A stretch of 64,000 nt of DNA from Pseudomonas bharatica CSV86 (GCF_000319305.2 NZ_AMWJ02000001.1:434001-498000); one strand, 5' to 3'. Positions 40,211 through 49,360 are shown, counted from the stretch's first letter. The notes: generated from the letters alone by a model not told the origin. Numbers and translations are program-made.

Positions 40211-41488
40211 ATGATTAATTCGTTAAGCCTTCCTGGGTACCAGTTGGTGGATTCTGATGAGCAGAATGAAGACATACATTTTCGGCTTGAAGCACCTACA
40301 CCAGTAGCCTGCGAGGGGTGCGGCGTGCAGGGTGAGTTCGTGCGGTTCGGCAAGCGTGACGTTCCCTATCGTGATCTGCCCATCCACGGCAAGCGGGTCA
40401 CTCTCTGGGTGGTCCGCCGCCGATACACCTGCCGGGCCTGCAAGACAACATTCAGGCCCCAGCTACCGGAGATGGTGGACGGATTCCGTATGACACTGCG
40501 GCTGCATGAGTACGTGGAGAAGGAATCCTTCAACCACCCCTACACCTTTGTGGCGGCACAGACCGGCCTGGACGAGAAGACGGTGCGCGACATCTTCAAC
40601 GCCCGCGCCGAGTTCCTGGGGCGCTGGCACCGCTTCGAGACGCCCCGCATCCTGGGCATTGACGAGCTATACCTGAACAAGCGCTACCGCTGCATTCTGA
40701 CCAACATTGAGGAGCGAACCCTGCTCGACCTGCTGGCCACCCGCCGCCAGGACGTGGTGACCAACTACCTGATGAAGCTGAAAGACCGGCAGAAGGTCGA
40801 GATCGTCAGCATGGACATGTGGAACCCCTACCGGGCAGCGGTCAAGGCTGTGCTGCCCCAGGCCCGTATCGTGGTCGATAAGTTCCATGTGGTGCGCATG
40901 GCCAACGATGCCCTAGAGAGAGTGCGCAAGGGCCTCAGAAAGGAGCTGAAACCGTCCCAGAGCCGGACTCTCAAGGGAGACCGGAAAATCCTGCTGAAAC
41001 GCGCTCACGAAGTCTCAGACCGGGAGCGCCTCATCATGGAGACCTGGACAGGCGCGTTCCCGCAACTGCTGGCCGCCTACGAGCACAAGGAGCGCTTCTA
41101 CGGCATCTGGGACGCCACCACACGGCTCCAGGCAGAAGCCGCCCTGGACGAGTGGATAGCCACCATCCCGAAGGGCCAAAAGGAAGTCTGGAGCGATCTG
41201 GTCAGGGCAGTGGGAAACTGGCGCGAAGAGACCATGACCTACTTCGAGACGGACATGCCCGTCACCAACGCTTACACGGAGTCCATCAACCGACTGGCCA
41301 AGGACAAGAACCGTGAAGGGCGCGGTTACTCCTTCGAGGTGATGCGGGCACGAATGCTCTACACCACGAAGCACAAGAAGAAGGCACCGACTGCGAAGGT
41401 CTCTCCTTTCTACAAGAAAACCATCGGTTACGGACTGCCGGACTTCGCAGAGGAACTCAACTACGGAGTCGATCTATCAACCATCTGA
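40211..41488 (+). CDS. tnpA: ISL3-family transposase (copy 2)
   Basis: Identical to the 425-residue transposase at 23625-24902, with the zinc-finger-like N terminus and intact DDE residues. It is transcribed toward motY; only 78 bases, without a strong terminator, separate its stop from the motY start, so read-through into motY is possible. Confidence 0.93.
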   Translation: MINSLSLPGYQLVDSDEQNEDIHFRLEAPTPVACEGCGVQGEFVRFGKRDVPYRDLPIHGKRVTLWVVRRRYTCRACKTTFRPQLPEMVDGFRMTLRLHEYVEKESFNHPYTFVAAQTGLDEKTVRDIFNARAEFLGRWHRFETPRILGIDELYLNKRYRCILTNIEERTLLDLLATRRQDVVTNYLMKLKDRQKVEIVSMDMWNPYRAAVKAVLPQARIVVDKFHVVRMANDALERVRKGLRKELKPSQSRTLKGDRKILLKRAHEVSDRERLIMETWTGAFPQLLAAYEHKERFYGIWDATTRLQAEAALDEWIATIPKGQKEVWSDLVRAVGNWREETMTYFETDMPVTNAYTESINRLAKDKNREGRGYSFEVMRARMLYTTKHKKKAPTAKVSPFYKKTIGYGLPDFAEELNYGVDLSTI

Positions 41489-41566
41489 TAATGGTATCAG
41501 GTTGGTGGGGTAAAGGTGCCCCATCAACCATTAAATCCGTATACCCGGAATTTTGTGGAGCCGCCC

Positions 41567-42562
41567 GTGCGCCAGCGTTATATAGCCCTGCTCAGTCTGT
41601 TCGCCAGCTTTCCGGTGGCCGCCCTCACGTTCCAGACGCGAGTGGAAAATATCGAATGGAAGGTCGAAGGCGATCAGTTCGAGTGCCGCCTGATCCAGCC
41701 CATCGCCGATTTCGGCACGGGCGAGTTCGTGCGCCGCGCCGGTGAACAGGCGACCTTCCGCCTGCGCTCGGGCAACAACATGCTCGGCAGCGGCTCGGCG
41801 ACCTTGCTGGCCGCCGCCGCACCCTGGCAGCCGGGGCGCGGTGACATCAACCTCGGCTCGATCCGCATGGCCCGCAGCGGCGTGCTGTTCAACAGTTCCC
41901 AGGGCCAGGCCAGCCGCCTGATCAATGGCCTGATGGACGGGCGCAGCACGGTGATCCGCAACTATGCCGGCGAAGGCGGGCAGGTCATGGAAGTGCACCT
42001 GTTGCCGGTCCGGTTCAACAAGGCCTACGCTGATTACCAGGCCTGTTCGGCCAAGCTGCTGCCGATGAACTTCGACCAGATCCGCCAGGCGCGAATCGGT
42101 TTCCCGGGCAACGGCATCGACCTGGATGCCGACGCCCGTGCGCGCCTCGACGTGATCCTCGATTTCCTCAAGGCCGACCCGACCGTCAACCATATCGAGC
42201 TGGACGGACATTCCGACAACAGCGGCAACCGCCTGACCAACCGCGACCTGTCGCGCCGGCGAGCCCTGGCGGTGCAGGAATACCTCAAGGCCCACGGCGT
42301 GCCGGAAGAGAACATCGTGGTGCGTTTCCACGGCGAGCGTTATCCGCTGGCGGCCAACAACTCCGCAGCCAACCGTGCGCGCAACCGACGCGTGAACATC
42401 CAGCTCGACCGCGTTGCACCGGTCGAAAAACCGGTCGCGGAAAAGCCGGCGGATCCGGTGATCCCCGCCGCCTCGACGCCGGCCGCTGCGCCGGCAACTT
42501 CTGCGGCGCCTGCGAGTCCGGCGGCCCAGGCACAGCCCGGCAAACCTGCGCCGAAGTCCTGA
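41567..42562 (+). CDS. motY: MotY, flagellar motor stator-associated OmpA-family protein
   Basis: A 331-residue exported protein. The start is GTG 41567, with GGAG 6 bases before it; it gives the signal peptide [20 protein letters not shown]. The N-terminal half is MotY-specific and the C-terminal half is an OmpA peptidoglycan-binding domain ([50 protein letters not shown]). The tail is rich in Pro, Ala and Lys. MotY forms the T-ring that anchors stators in polar flagella. The position between pyrC and argG matches P. aeruginosa. The insertion element ends 20 bases before the start, removing the native promoter. Confidence 0.88.
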   Translation: MRQRYIALLSLFASFPVAALTFQTRVENIEWKVEGDQFECRLIQPIADFGTGEFVRRAGEQATFRLRSGNNMLGSGSATLLAAAAPWQPGRGDINLGSIRMARSGVLFNSSQGQASRLINGLMDGRSTVIRNYAGEGGQVMEVHLLPVRFNKAYADYQACSAKLLPMNFDQIRQARIGFPGNGIDLDADARARLDVILDFLKADPTVNHIELDGHSDNSGNRLTNRDLSRRRALAVQEYLKAHGVPEENIVVRFHGERYPLAANNSAANRARNRRVNIQLDRVAPVEKPVAEKPADPVIPAASTPAAAPATSAAPASPAAQAQPGKPAPKS

Positions 42563-42690
42563 GCGCGACCGCCCGTCGCGCCCACGACAGTTCCTGTCGC
42601 TTTGTCGTCACAAGCTGTCGCCCCACTGTAAATTCGAGCCGGAGAGCGGTAGAATCCGGGGTTTTCCGTACAACCCCGTGGAGTGATGGC

Positions 42691-43908
42691 ATGGCGGACG
42701 TAAAAAAGGTCGTACTGGCGTATTCCGGCGGCCTTGATACTTCGGTGATTCTCAAGTGGCTGCAGGATACCTACAACTGTGAGGTGGTGACGTTCACCGC
42801 TGACCTGGGGCAGGGCGAAGAGGTCGAGCCGGCCCGTGCCAAGGCACAGGCCATGGGCGTGAAAGAGATCTACATCGATGACCTGCGCGAAGAGTTCGTC
42901 CGAGACTTCGTGTTCCCGATGTTCCGCGCCAACACCGTCTACGAAGGCGAGTACCTGCTCGGTACTTCCATCGCCCGCCCGCTGATCGCCAAGCGCCTGA
43001 TCGAAATCGCCAATGAAACCGGCGCCGACGCCATTTCCCACGGCGCTACCGGCAAGGGCAACGACCAGGTCCGCTTCGAGCTGGGCGCCTACGCGCTCAA
43101 GCCGGGCGTCAAGGTCATCGCGCCATGGCGCGAGTGGGACCTGCTGTCCCGCGAGAAGCTGATGGACTACGCCGAGAAGCACGGCATCCCGATCGAGCGC
43201 CACGGCAAGAAGAAGTCGCCGTACTCGATGGACGCCAACCTGCTGCACATCTCCTATGAAGGCGGTGTCCTGGAAGATACCTGGACCGAGCACGAGGAAG
43301 ACATGTGGCGCTGGAGCGTTTCCCCGGAAAACGCCCCGGACCAGGCTACCTACCTGGAGCTGACCTACCGCAACGGTGACATCGTTGCCATCGACGGCGT
43401 CGAGATGACCCCGGCCACCGTACTCGCCGAGCTGAACCGCATCGGCGGCGCCAACGGCATCGGTCGCCTGGACATCGTCGAGAACCGCTACGTCGGCATG
43501 AAGTCCCGCGGCTGCTACGAGACGCCCGGCGGCACCATCATGCTCAAGGCTCACCGCGCCATCGAGTCGATCACCCTGGACCGCGAAGTCGCTCACCTGA
43601 AAGATGAGCTGATGCCGAAGTACGCCAGCCTGATCTACACCGGCTACTGGTGGAGCCCTGAGCGCCTGATGCTGCAACAGATGATCGACGCCTCCCAGGT
43701 CAATGTGAACGGCGTGGTTCGCCTGAAACTGTACAAGGGCAACGTCATCGTCACCGGCCGCAAGTCCGACGACTCGCTGTTCGACGCCAATATCGCCACC
43801 TTCGAAGAAGACGGCGGAGCGTACAACCAGGCTGACGCAGCCGGCTTCATCAAGCTCAACGCCCTGCGTATGCGCATTGCTGCGAGCAAGGGCCGTTCGC
43901 CGCTCTGA
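42691..43908 (+). CDS. argG: ArgG, argininosuccinate synthase
   Basis: A 405-residue enzyme joining citrulline and aspartate with ATP. The P-loop [16 protein letters not shown] is at the N terminus, followed by the [15 protein letters not shown] segment and [12 protein letters not shown]. It works with ArgF, also in this window, in arginine synthesis. Confidence 0.96.
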   Translation: MADVKKVVLAYSGGLDTSVILKWLQDTYNCEVVTFTADLGQGEEVEPARAKAQAMGVKEIYIDDLREEFVRDFVFPMFRANTVYEGEYLLGTSIARPLIAKRLIEIANETGADAISHGATGKGNDQVRFELGAYALKPGVKVIAPWREWDLLSREKLMDYAEKHGIPIERHGKKKSPYSMDANLLHISYEGGVLEDTWTEHEEDMWRWSVSPENAPDQATYLELTYRNGDIVAIDGVEMTPATVLAELNRIGGANGIGRLDIVENRYVGMKSRGCYETPGGTIMLKAHRAIESITLDREVAHLKDELMPKYASLIYTGYWWSPERLMLQQMIDASQVNVNGVVRLKLYKGNVIVTGRKSDDSLFDANIATFEEDGGAYNQADAAGFIKLNALRMRIAASKGRSPL

Positions 43909-43928
43909 TTCGCCACTGCGATATGAAG

Positions 43929-43956
43929 AACCCGGCATTCATTGCCGGGTTTTTTT
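43929..43956 (+). terminator. Rho-independent terminator of argG
   Basis: AACCCGGCA / TGCCGGGTT stem followed by TTTTTTT, 20 bases past the stop. It overlaps the end of the opposing membrane-protein gene. Confidence 0.9.
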
Positions 43957-44463
43957 ATGCCCGGCCGCAGAGGAAGAGTTGCGCGAACTCTCGGTGACGA
44001 TGCTGACCCGGGTACCCAGTTCTACGTTATGCATGACCACGCCCCCGGCGCGGGGTTTGCGCAGGACGTGGCGGGCTACGACCTCAAGCAAGGCCTGCGC
44101 ATCCGGGCCGGAAAGCACAACGGTGGAATATTCCAGGCTGTGTGAAAACTCAAGTGCAAGTGTCGGAGAAGTTTGAGGGTGGGAAGTTTTTTCCGACAAG
44201 TCCGCTGCCAGCATGTCGCTTTCCTCATAATGACTTTCACTGCTGGCCTCCTCTGGGCCGTAGAGACTTTTGGTATTGAAGTTCAGGGTCAGGAAGAACA
44301 GCAATGTCAGAAACGGTGGAAAACCCACGAGGAACCAGGTGTAGATACTCTGGCTGCTTTCATCCAGAAACGGTAAGGACGCCAGGGCCGATGCTTCGAT
44401 GATTCCGGCGAAGATGGCGATGATGGTCAGGGGGCTCTTCGGTTCTGGACTGCTCATGGGCAT
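43939..44463 (-). CDS. Predicted two-helix membrane protein of unknown function
   Basis: A 174-residue frame with two clear membrane helices (LTIIAIFAGIIEASALASL and SIYTWFLVGFPPFLTLLFFL) followed by an acidic, soluble domain of about 105 residues. I do not recognise a family. ATG 44463 is chosen over the longer frame to 44625 because the extension is arginine- and histidine-rich and lacks a ribosome site; ATG 44457 is also possible. It converges on argG, and the argG terminator lies within its 3' end. Confidence 0.55.
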   Translation of the reverse strand: MPMSSPEPKSPLTIIAIFAGIIEASALASLPFLDESSQSIYTWFLVGFPPFLTLLFFLTLNFNTKSLYGPEEASSESHYEESDMLAADLSEKTSHPQTSPTLALEFSHSLEYSTVVLSGPDAQALLEVVARHVLRKPRAGGVVMHNVELGTRVSIVTESSRNSSSAAGHKKTRQ

Positions 44464-44920
44464 GGTCTCTGTTTCGCGGTCTTCAGCTGCGTATCGGCGC
44501 GGGAAATAGGAAGGGTGCACGCAGTGTGCAACGCAATGGATCCATGTATCAGGGGTGAAGGCTCTGGATGGAGCATTGTTTCCACGGGCGAAGGACGCGA
44601 GGGTGGATGAAGGATCCAATGGCAATCAGACTTATTTCAGGGATATTAAGGACATTTCCTGCATATGATCAGCCAATATTCTTAGCGATATTTTCGACCT
44701 CCCCGGCTAGCATCGTTATATGCCTATTTAATGCAAATATGGCGGGGAGTTGTTTTCAAATACATTGCCTGTAGGAAATATCCGTAGGGTTTTTCCTTTG
44801 TTTGGGTAGTCCCTTTCTGAGCGTGCACATGCGTGTCGCAGTGATCATGCATTGCTTCTACCGACTGGGCTATTGTGCGGGCTTCTAATAAGTCGAATAG
44901 TTTAAGAATGGATCTTGCCC
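44464..44920. other. A/T-rich gap before an orphan response regulator
   Basis: About 450 bases with clearly lower GC than the neighbours (especially 44620-44800). I find no RNA gene and no convincing coding frame. Segments GGATATTAAGGA and TAGGAAATATCC may be regulatory. It probably holds the promoters of both flanking genes. Confidence 0.6.
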
Positions 44921-45547
44921 ATGAATAAAGTGCTGATCGTCGATGACCATCCTGTCATTCGCTTGGCCGTGCGCATGCTGATGGACCGGCATGGTTATGA
45001 AGTGATTGGGGAAACGGACAACGGCGTCGATGCGTTGCAACTGGCCCGGGAGCATCTTCCGGATATCGTCATCCTCGACATAGGGATTCCCAAGCTCGAT
45101 GGCCTGGAGGTCATAGGGCGGCTGACGGCCAACGGTATCGTGATCAAGGTGCTGGTCCTTACCTCCCAGGCACCGGGGCATTTTTCCATGCGCTGCATGC
45201 AGGCCGGCGCTGCCGGATACGTCTGCAAGCAACAGGACCTGACCGAGCTGCTCAGCGCCATCAAGGCCGTGCTGTCCGGGTACAGCTATTTCCCCAACCA
45301 GGCATTGCACTCGGTGCGGACCAACCTTGGCGGTTCCAGCGAGGCGGATATGGTCGGACGCCTGTCGGGGCGGGAAATGATGGTTCTGCAACAACTGGCG
45401 AAAGGAAAGTCCAACAAGGAAATCGCCGACGGCATGTTCCTCAGCAACAAGACCGTCAGTACCTACAAGACCCGACTGTTACTCAAGCTCAATGCCCGCT
45501 CCCTGGTCGACCTGATCGAACTGGCACAGCGCAACGGCCTGGTCTGA
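44921..45547 (+). CDS. NarL/LuxR-type response regulator without a linked kinase
   Basis: A 208-residue regulator. The receiver domain has the acidic pair in VLIVDDHP, the phospho-acceptor D53 in VILDIGIPKLDG and the lysine in GYVCKQQ. The C-terminal helix-turn-helix (LSGREMMVLQQLAKGKSNKE then IADGMFLSNKTVSTYKTRLL) is of the BvgA/EvgA type. No sensor kinase is adjacent. ATG 44921 is chosen; a TTG two codons upstream is less likely. Confidence 0.88.
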   Translation: MNKVLIVDDHPVIRLAVRMLMDRHGYEVIGETDNGVDALQLAREHLPDIVILDIGIPKLDGLEVIGRLTANGIVIKVLVLTSQAPGHFSMRCMQAGAAGYVCKQQDLTELLSAIKAVLSGYSYFPNQALHSVRTNLGGSSEADMVGRLSGREMMVLQQLAKGKSNKEIADGMFLSNKTVSTYKTRLLLKLNARSLVDLIELAQRNGLV

Positions 45548-45563
45548 TTCCGGTCCGCAATGC

Positions 45564-45600
45564 AAAAAGCCTCCGCTTTCACAGGAGGCTTTCTTGTTTT
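45564..45600 (+). terminator. Terminator of the response regulator gene
   Basis: AAAGCCTCC / GGAGGCTTT stem followed by CTTGTTTT, 18 bases past the stop. It may also serve the opposing small gene. Confidence 0.8.
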
Positions 45601-45614
45601 CGGACCATGGCGTT

Positions 45615-45794
45615 TCAAAGATCGAAGTCGTAATCGGCCAGTTGCCTTTGCAGGCGGCGTTCTTCAAGCAGGTTATCGATGGTGCGGCGCTTGCTCAGGT
45701 TGGTCTTGGCGACAAGCGCCGGGTTTTCCGCAACGAACTCTTCGGCTACCGGGGCGTCGTCGTCTATATCCAGGTCTTCTTTATCAGTGCTCAT
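45615..45794 (-). CDS. PA3496-family small protein, putative envelope integrity
   Basis: A 59-residue acidic-then-basic protein, MSTDKEDLDIDDDAPVAEEF near the start and RRTIDNLLEERRLQRQLADY near the end. It has GGAG 8 bases before the ATG. Size, sequence style and position beside nth match the PA3496 family described in Pseudomonas. Its molecular role is not established. Confidence 0.75.
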   Translation of the reverse strand: MSTDKEDLDIDDDAPVAEEFVAENPALVAKTNLSKRRTIDNLLEERRLQRQLADYDFDL

Positions 45795-45898
45795 GTGTCA
45801 CTCCGTTCCAAGAGGGCCGTTGGCGCCCCTTATATCGATATTCCAGAGACTGGTAAAAAAGATTTTTTCAATCGGACTGGCTGAATTTTCCTATTTCT

Positions 45899-46537
45899 TC
45901 AATCGTCGCAGGTCTTGTGCTCGTACTCGCACAAGTCTTCGATTCGACAACTGCCACAACGGGGCTTGCGCGCCTGGCACACATAGCGGCCGTGCAGTAT
46001 CAGCCAATGATGGGCATCCAGCAGATACGCCTTGGGCACGAACTTGAGAAGGGCTTTTTCCACTTCCACCACGTTCTTGCCCGGGGCGATACCGGTGCGA
46101 TTGCTGACACGGAAGATATGGGTGTCCACCGCCATGGCCAGTTGGCGGAAGGCGGTATTGAGCACCACGTTGGCGGTCTTGCGTCCGACGCCCGGGAGCG
46201 CTTCCAGCGCCTCGCGGGTTTGTGGTACCTCGCTACCGTGCTGTTCGACGAGGATGCGACAGGTTTCGATAACGTTCTTAGCCTTGCTGTTGTACAGGCC
46301 GATGGTCTTGATGTACTCCGACAGCCCTTCCACGCCAAGGGCATGAATGGCCGCGGGAGTATTGGCCACCGGGAAGAGTTTTGCCGTGGCCTTGTTGACT
46401 CCGACATCGGTGGCCTGCGCCGAGAGAATCACGGCAATCAGCAGCTCGAACGGCGAACTGTAGGCCAGTTCGGTTTTGGGTTCGGGGTTGTCTTCGTGCA
46501 GCCTGCGAAAAATCTCCAGGCGTTTGGTGGCATTCAT
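45899..46537 (-). CDS. nth: Endonuclease III
   Basis: A 212-residue base-excision repair glycosylase/AP lyase for oxidised pyrimidines. The helix-hairpin-helix with catalytic lysine is EALPGVGRKTANVVLNTAF, the catalytic aspartate is in AVDTHIFRV, and the [4Fe-4S] cluster uses CQARKPRCGSCRIEDLC (C-X6-C-X2-C-X5-C). It overlaps rnfE by 4 bases, the usual rnf-nth linkage. Confidence 0.96.
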   Translation of the reverse strand: MNATKRLEIFRRLHEDNPEPKTELAYSSPFELLIAVILSAQATDVGVNKATAKLFPVANTPAAIHALGVEGLSEYIKTIGLYNSKAKNVIETCRILVEQHGSEVPQTREALEALPGVGRKTANVVLNTAFRQLAMAVDTHIFRVSNRTGIAPGKNVVEVEKALLKFVPKAYLLDAHHWLILHGRYVCQARKPRCGSCRIEDLCEYEHKTCDD

Positions 46538-47073
46538 CTGTCAGCAGTTTCCTTCACGGTCGGAGCGGCCTGTTTCGGACAGGCTCGTTTGGTCAACGCC
46601 AGCAGCAGGCCGAGCAGCAACAGCGCTCCCGGTGCCAGGTTGGCGAGCTGCAGGGAGCCGCTGGCGAGCAATTCGCGGCAGGCACCGAGCAGCAGAAAAA
46701 GGGCGCCGTAGCCAGCAAGCAGCAGCGCCAGGCGACGCCACTGGCCAGGCGAGCCTAGGCTCTGTTCGACCAGCAGGCAGGACACGGCGATCAATTCTGG
46801 GTAGATACCCAGGGCCTGGCGCAGTTCCAGCGCCCAGGCGTGCAGGGTCAGGGTCTGGCAGGTCACCACGGCGGCGGCGAGCAGTACGCTGGCGATCATC
46901 GCGCAGCTTGCATCCAGTTGCCGACGCAGCGGTGTCATCAGGGCCCGGTGCACGACAATCGCCACGACGCTCAGCGCTGTCATGGTCGCTGCGTGCAGCA
47001 ATGTCTGGCTTGCGCCCAGCAGTGGCGCCAGGCTGAGGACGGCCAGGGAGGATCTATTCACGGGGCTCTTCAC
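46534..47073 (-). CDS. rnfE: RnfE-like subunit of an Rnf electron transport complex
   Basis: A 179-residue membrane protein with about six helices. Conserved features include APLLGAS near the N terminus, CQTLTLHAWALELRQALGIY and PELIAVSCLLVEQSL. A GTG start at 47073 is chosen because it overlaps the rnfG stop as GTGA; the longer frame to 47097 would overlap rnfG by 28 bases. The overall sequence is more diverged than enteric RsxE. Confidence 0.75.
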   Translation of the reverse strand: MKSPVNRSSLAVLSLAPLLGASQTLLHAATMTALSVVAIVVHRALMTPLRRQLDASCAMIASVLLAAAVVTCQTLTLHAWALELRQALGIYPELIAVSCLLVEQSLGSPGQWRRLALLLAGYGALFLLLGACRELLASGSLQLANLAPGALLLLGLLLALTKRACPKQAAPTVKETADR

Positions 47074-47678
47074 GGAGCTGTGCCCTCGTTTAGCCATTGC
47101 GGCGCATGCTGGTCGAAGTAGCGCAAGGCGTCCTGGATCGCGTGAATAACGGCGCGGGAGGTAACGCTCGCGCCAGCCAATTGATCGAACTGGCCATTAT
47201 CGCGTTTCAGCGCCCAGGCGCTGTCCGGGGTATTGCCCTGGCCGTGGCCGTTGAAGCCTTGCAGCCAGGTATTGCCCGGCTCCGCGATGCGCGCGCCCAG
47301 GCCTAGGGTTTCCTGCTGTTGCAGCACGCGACTGGCGATCACCCGGCCGTCGCGGTCGATGGCAATCAGCAGGTCGACCGGCCCGGCGTAGCCCGGAAAA
47401 CGGCTCAGCAGCAGCACCGCGCTGGACCGGCCATGCAAGCTGGCAAGGTAGCCGGCCTGAATGCGGCTATGGGCCAGGTCAGGATCCGGCAGGGCGATCG
47501 GCTGCTGCAGTGGCTGGTTGTCATAGCTCGCTTCTGGCAATACCGCGAGCCAGGCCCGGGCCTGTTGATCCTCTTCGGCAGCGGCGATCAGCGGCGCGCA
47601 GTAGTGCTGCCAGGCAATGCTGGCGCCTGCACTGATCAGCGTCAGCAGGCCCACGACAAGCGGTCCGCGTACGTTCAT
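47070..47678 (-). CDS. rnfG: RnfG-like subunit
   Basis: A 202-residue protein with one N-terminal membrane helix (GPLVVGLLTLISAGASIAW) and a periplasmic FMN domain. The segment AGASVTSRAVIHAI corresponds to the SGATxTS site where FMN is bound to threonine. ATG 47678 overlaps the rnfD stop by 4 bases. Confidence 0.82.
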   Translation of the reverse strand: MNVRGPLVVGLLTLISAGASIAWQHYCAPLIAAAEEDQQARAWLAVLPEASYDNQPLQQPIALPDPDLAHSRIQAGYLASLHGRSSAVLLLSRFPGYAGPVDLLIAIDRDGRVIASRVLQQQETLGLGARIAEPGNTWLQGFNGHGQGNTPDSAWALKRDNGQFDQLAGASVTSRAVIHAIQDALRYFDQHAPQWLNEGTAP

Positions 47679-48646
47679 GCCGTCTCCGGACGTCGCTGTT
47701 GTGCCAAGCGGTCCAGCGCCGGCACGCAGAGGTTCATCAGCAGCACCGCGAACGCTGCGCCATCGGGGTAGTTGCCCCAGGTGCGGATCAGGTAGATCAA
47801 CACACCCACCATTGCGCCGCCCACCAACCGGCCCCACGGGGTTTTCGGCCCGCTGACCGGCTCGGTGACGATGAAGAAGGCGCTCAGCATGGTCGAACCT
47901 GCCAGCAGGTGCAGGAGGGGCGAGCCGTTGGAGTCCGACCCTGAACCGTTCCAGCACAGCAGGCTGACGAGGAACAGACTGCCGAGCATCGCCACGGGCG
48001 TCTGCCAACTGATCACCTTGCGTTGCAGCAGGAACAGCCCACCGGCGAGAAACGCCAGGCTGGCCCACTCGCTGCCGCGCCCGGCCAGGTGGCCGAAGCC
48101 GGCATGGCTGGCGAACAACTCGTCGATGGTCAGGCTGCGATTCTGCCGCAGGCCGTCCAGCACCGTGGCCTGGGCCCAAGCATCCGGCCGTTCGGCAAAC
48201 CCCGACAGGGCCTGCAAGGCATGCCCGAGGTCCAGCGCCTGGGGTGCAGGCCAATGGGTCATCGGTACGGGAAACGACAGCAACACCACGGCGTAGCCGA
48301 GCATTGCCGGGTTGAATGGATTGCGCCCGACCCCGCCATACAGCTGCTTGCCCAGGGCGATGGCGCTGCCCGCCGCGATCACCGGTATCCACCAGGGCGC
48401 ATAGGCGGGCAGGGCGACGGCCAGCAGGCAGGCGCTGACCAGGGCACTGCCATCGTTCAGCGCGGGCAGCACAGGGTGCCCGCGCAGGCGCAGCAGTGCG
48501 GCCTCGGTCAGCAAGGCGGAGGCGGCGCACAACAGCAGATTGCACAGCACGCCCCAGCCATATACCCAGAACAGCACCAGCACGCCGGGCAGGCACGCCA
48601 GCAACACCTGTTGCATGGCATCGCGCAGTCGCGGGTCGGTGTTCAT
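47675..48646 (-). CDS. rnfD: RnfD-like subunit
   Basis: A 323-residue membrane protein with about nine helices. ALGKQLYGGVGRNPFNPAML and VTEPVSGPKTPWGRLVGGAM are characteristic of RnfD/NqrB. The FMN threonine site is probably DAWAQATVL, aligned with the usual SGAT. It overlaps rnfA by 4 bases and rnfG by 4 bases, with no room for rnfB or rnfC. Confidence 0.85.
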   Translation of the reverse strand: MNTDPRLRDAMQQVLLACLPGVLVLFWVYGWGVLCNLLLCAASALLTEAALLRLRGHPVLPALNDGSALVSACLLAVALPAYAPWWIPVIAAGSAIALGKQLYGGVGRNPFNPAMLGYAVVLLSFPVPMTHWPAPQALDLGHALQALSGFAERPDAWAQATVLDGLRQNRSLTIDELFASHAGFGHLAGRGSEWASLAFLAGGLFLLQRKVISWQTPVAMLGSLFLVSLLCWNGSGSDSNGSPLLHLLAGSTMLSAFFIVTEPVSGPKTPWGRLVGGAMVGVLIYLIRTWGNYPDGAAFAVLLMNLCVPALDRLAQQRRPETA

Positions 48647-49305
48647 GAGGCGAACAGTCCGTTGAAGCCAAGAAACGCCATGGCCATGATCCCGGCGCCC
48701 ATCAGTTCGATGGGCAGTCCGCGAAAGGCCCTTGGGACATCTTCATGCTGGCTGCGCTGACGCAGATCGTCGAACAGGGCCAGCACCAGCCAGAACCCCA
48801 GGCCGCTGCCGAGGCCGACCATGGCGGCGTGCAGCACGCCTTGATGCTCGCCGCTCAGTTGCAGGCACAGGCCAAGCAGCGCGGCGTTGCCGGTCAATAG
48901 CGGCTGCAGGCTGGTGAACGGCCAGCCCTTCAGCCAGCGTTGCAGGCCGGCGAGAATGGGCGCTGGGCCCAGCACGCAAAGCGGAAGGAAGACGAACAGG
49001 CGCAGGTAGTCGAGTTGCAGGGGTTGCAGGGCGTAGCGGTAGAGCAACTGGCCTGAAACGCTGACCAGCAACATCGCTACCAGCGTCGCCAGGCCAAGTG
49101 CATGCACCTTGACGCGAAACGCGGCCCATGTGGGAGCGGGTTCACCCGCGATTACGGTTTTGAATCCACCACTGCAATCGCGGGTGAACCCGCTCCCACA
49201 TGGGCCGCGTTCCTTGCGCAGCAGGGGATCGATCGCCAGCAGGTGCTGCAAAGCAATGTTATTGACCAGCGCGGCGCCGATCAGGGCGAGGATCAGTTCG
49301 GTCAT
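48643..49305 (-). CDS. rnfA: RnfA-like subunit with an in-frame REP insertion
   Basis: A 220-residue membrane protein. The N terminus MTELILALIGAALVNNIALQ and the later helices match RnfA/RsxA, normally about 190 residues. About 31 extra residues near position 35 (RGPCGSGFTRDCSGGFKTVI ... PTWAAF) are the translation of a 94-bp REP doublet at 49118-49211. The insert falls in the loop between helices 1 and 2 and leaves the frame open. ATG 49305 is preferred to the in-frame GTG at 49317. The gene is first in an rnfADGE-nth set. Confidence 0.8.
   Translation of the reverse strand: MTELILALIGAALVNNIALQHLLAIDPLLRKERGPCGSGFTRDCSGGFKTVIAGEPAPTWAAFRVKVHALGLATLVAMLLVSVSGQLLYRYALQPLQLDYLRLFVFLPLCVLGPAPILAGLQRWLKGWPFTSLQPLLTGNAALLGLCLQLSGEHQGVLHAAMVGLGSGLGFWLVLALFDDLRQRSQHEDVPRAFRGLPIELMGAGIMAMAFLGFNGLFAS
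49118..49211. repeat. REP doublet (REPIN), class B, inside the rnfA coding sequence
   Basis: Perfect 35-base arms begin AACGCGGCCCATGTGGGAGC and end with its complement GCTCCCACATGGGCCGCGTT, separated by 24 bases. It is the same class as the doublet at 34811. It is read through in frame by rnfA. Confidence 0.92.
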
Positions 49306-49328
49306 GGCATCCGGCACCGACCATGCAA

Positions 49329-49360
49329 TGAAAACGCCCCGGCAGTGAGGCCGGGGCGAC
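49329..49360 (-). terminator. Rho-independent terminator of metG
   Basis: On the minus strand CGCCCCGGC / GCCGGGGCG with a 6-base loop, then TTTTC, directly after metG and before rnfA. Confidence 0.85.

Larger units (their letters stand above)
38562..41546 (+). mobile_element. ISL3-family element, copy 2, inverted relative to copy 1 (2985 bp)
   Basis: Same length and gene content as copy 1, read in the other direction; every translated product is identical. The 8-bp direct repeat GGAATTTT flanks it (38554-38561 and 41547-41554) and differs from that of copy 1. The two therefore moved independently and were not separated by an inversion of one insertion site. It lies between pyrC and motY, 20 bases before the motY start, with tnpA pointing toward motY. 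Confidence 0.95.

Noticed and set aside
41516..41566. Longer motY starting inside the IS end
   Set aside because: The extension replaces the signal peptide start; the GTG at 41567 has a proper GGAG site.
44568..44774. 68-codon frame in the A/T-rich gap
   Set aside because: No ribosome site, no recognised motif and an unlikely composition.
47070..48671. 533-codon frame covering rnfG and part of rnfD
   Set aside because: Only its last 202 codons are rnfG; the front is an out-of-frame reading of rnfD.
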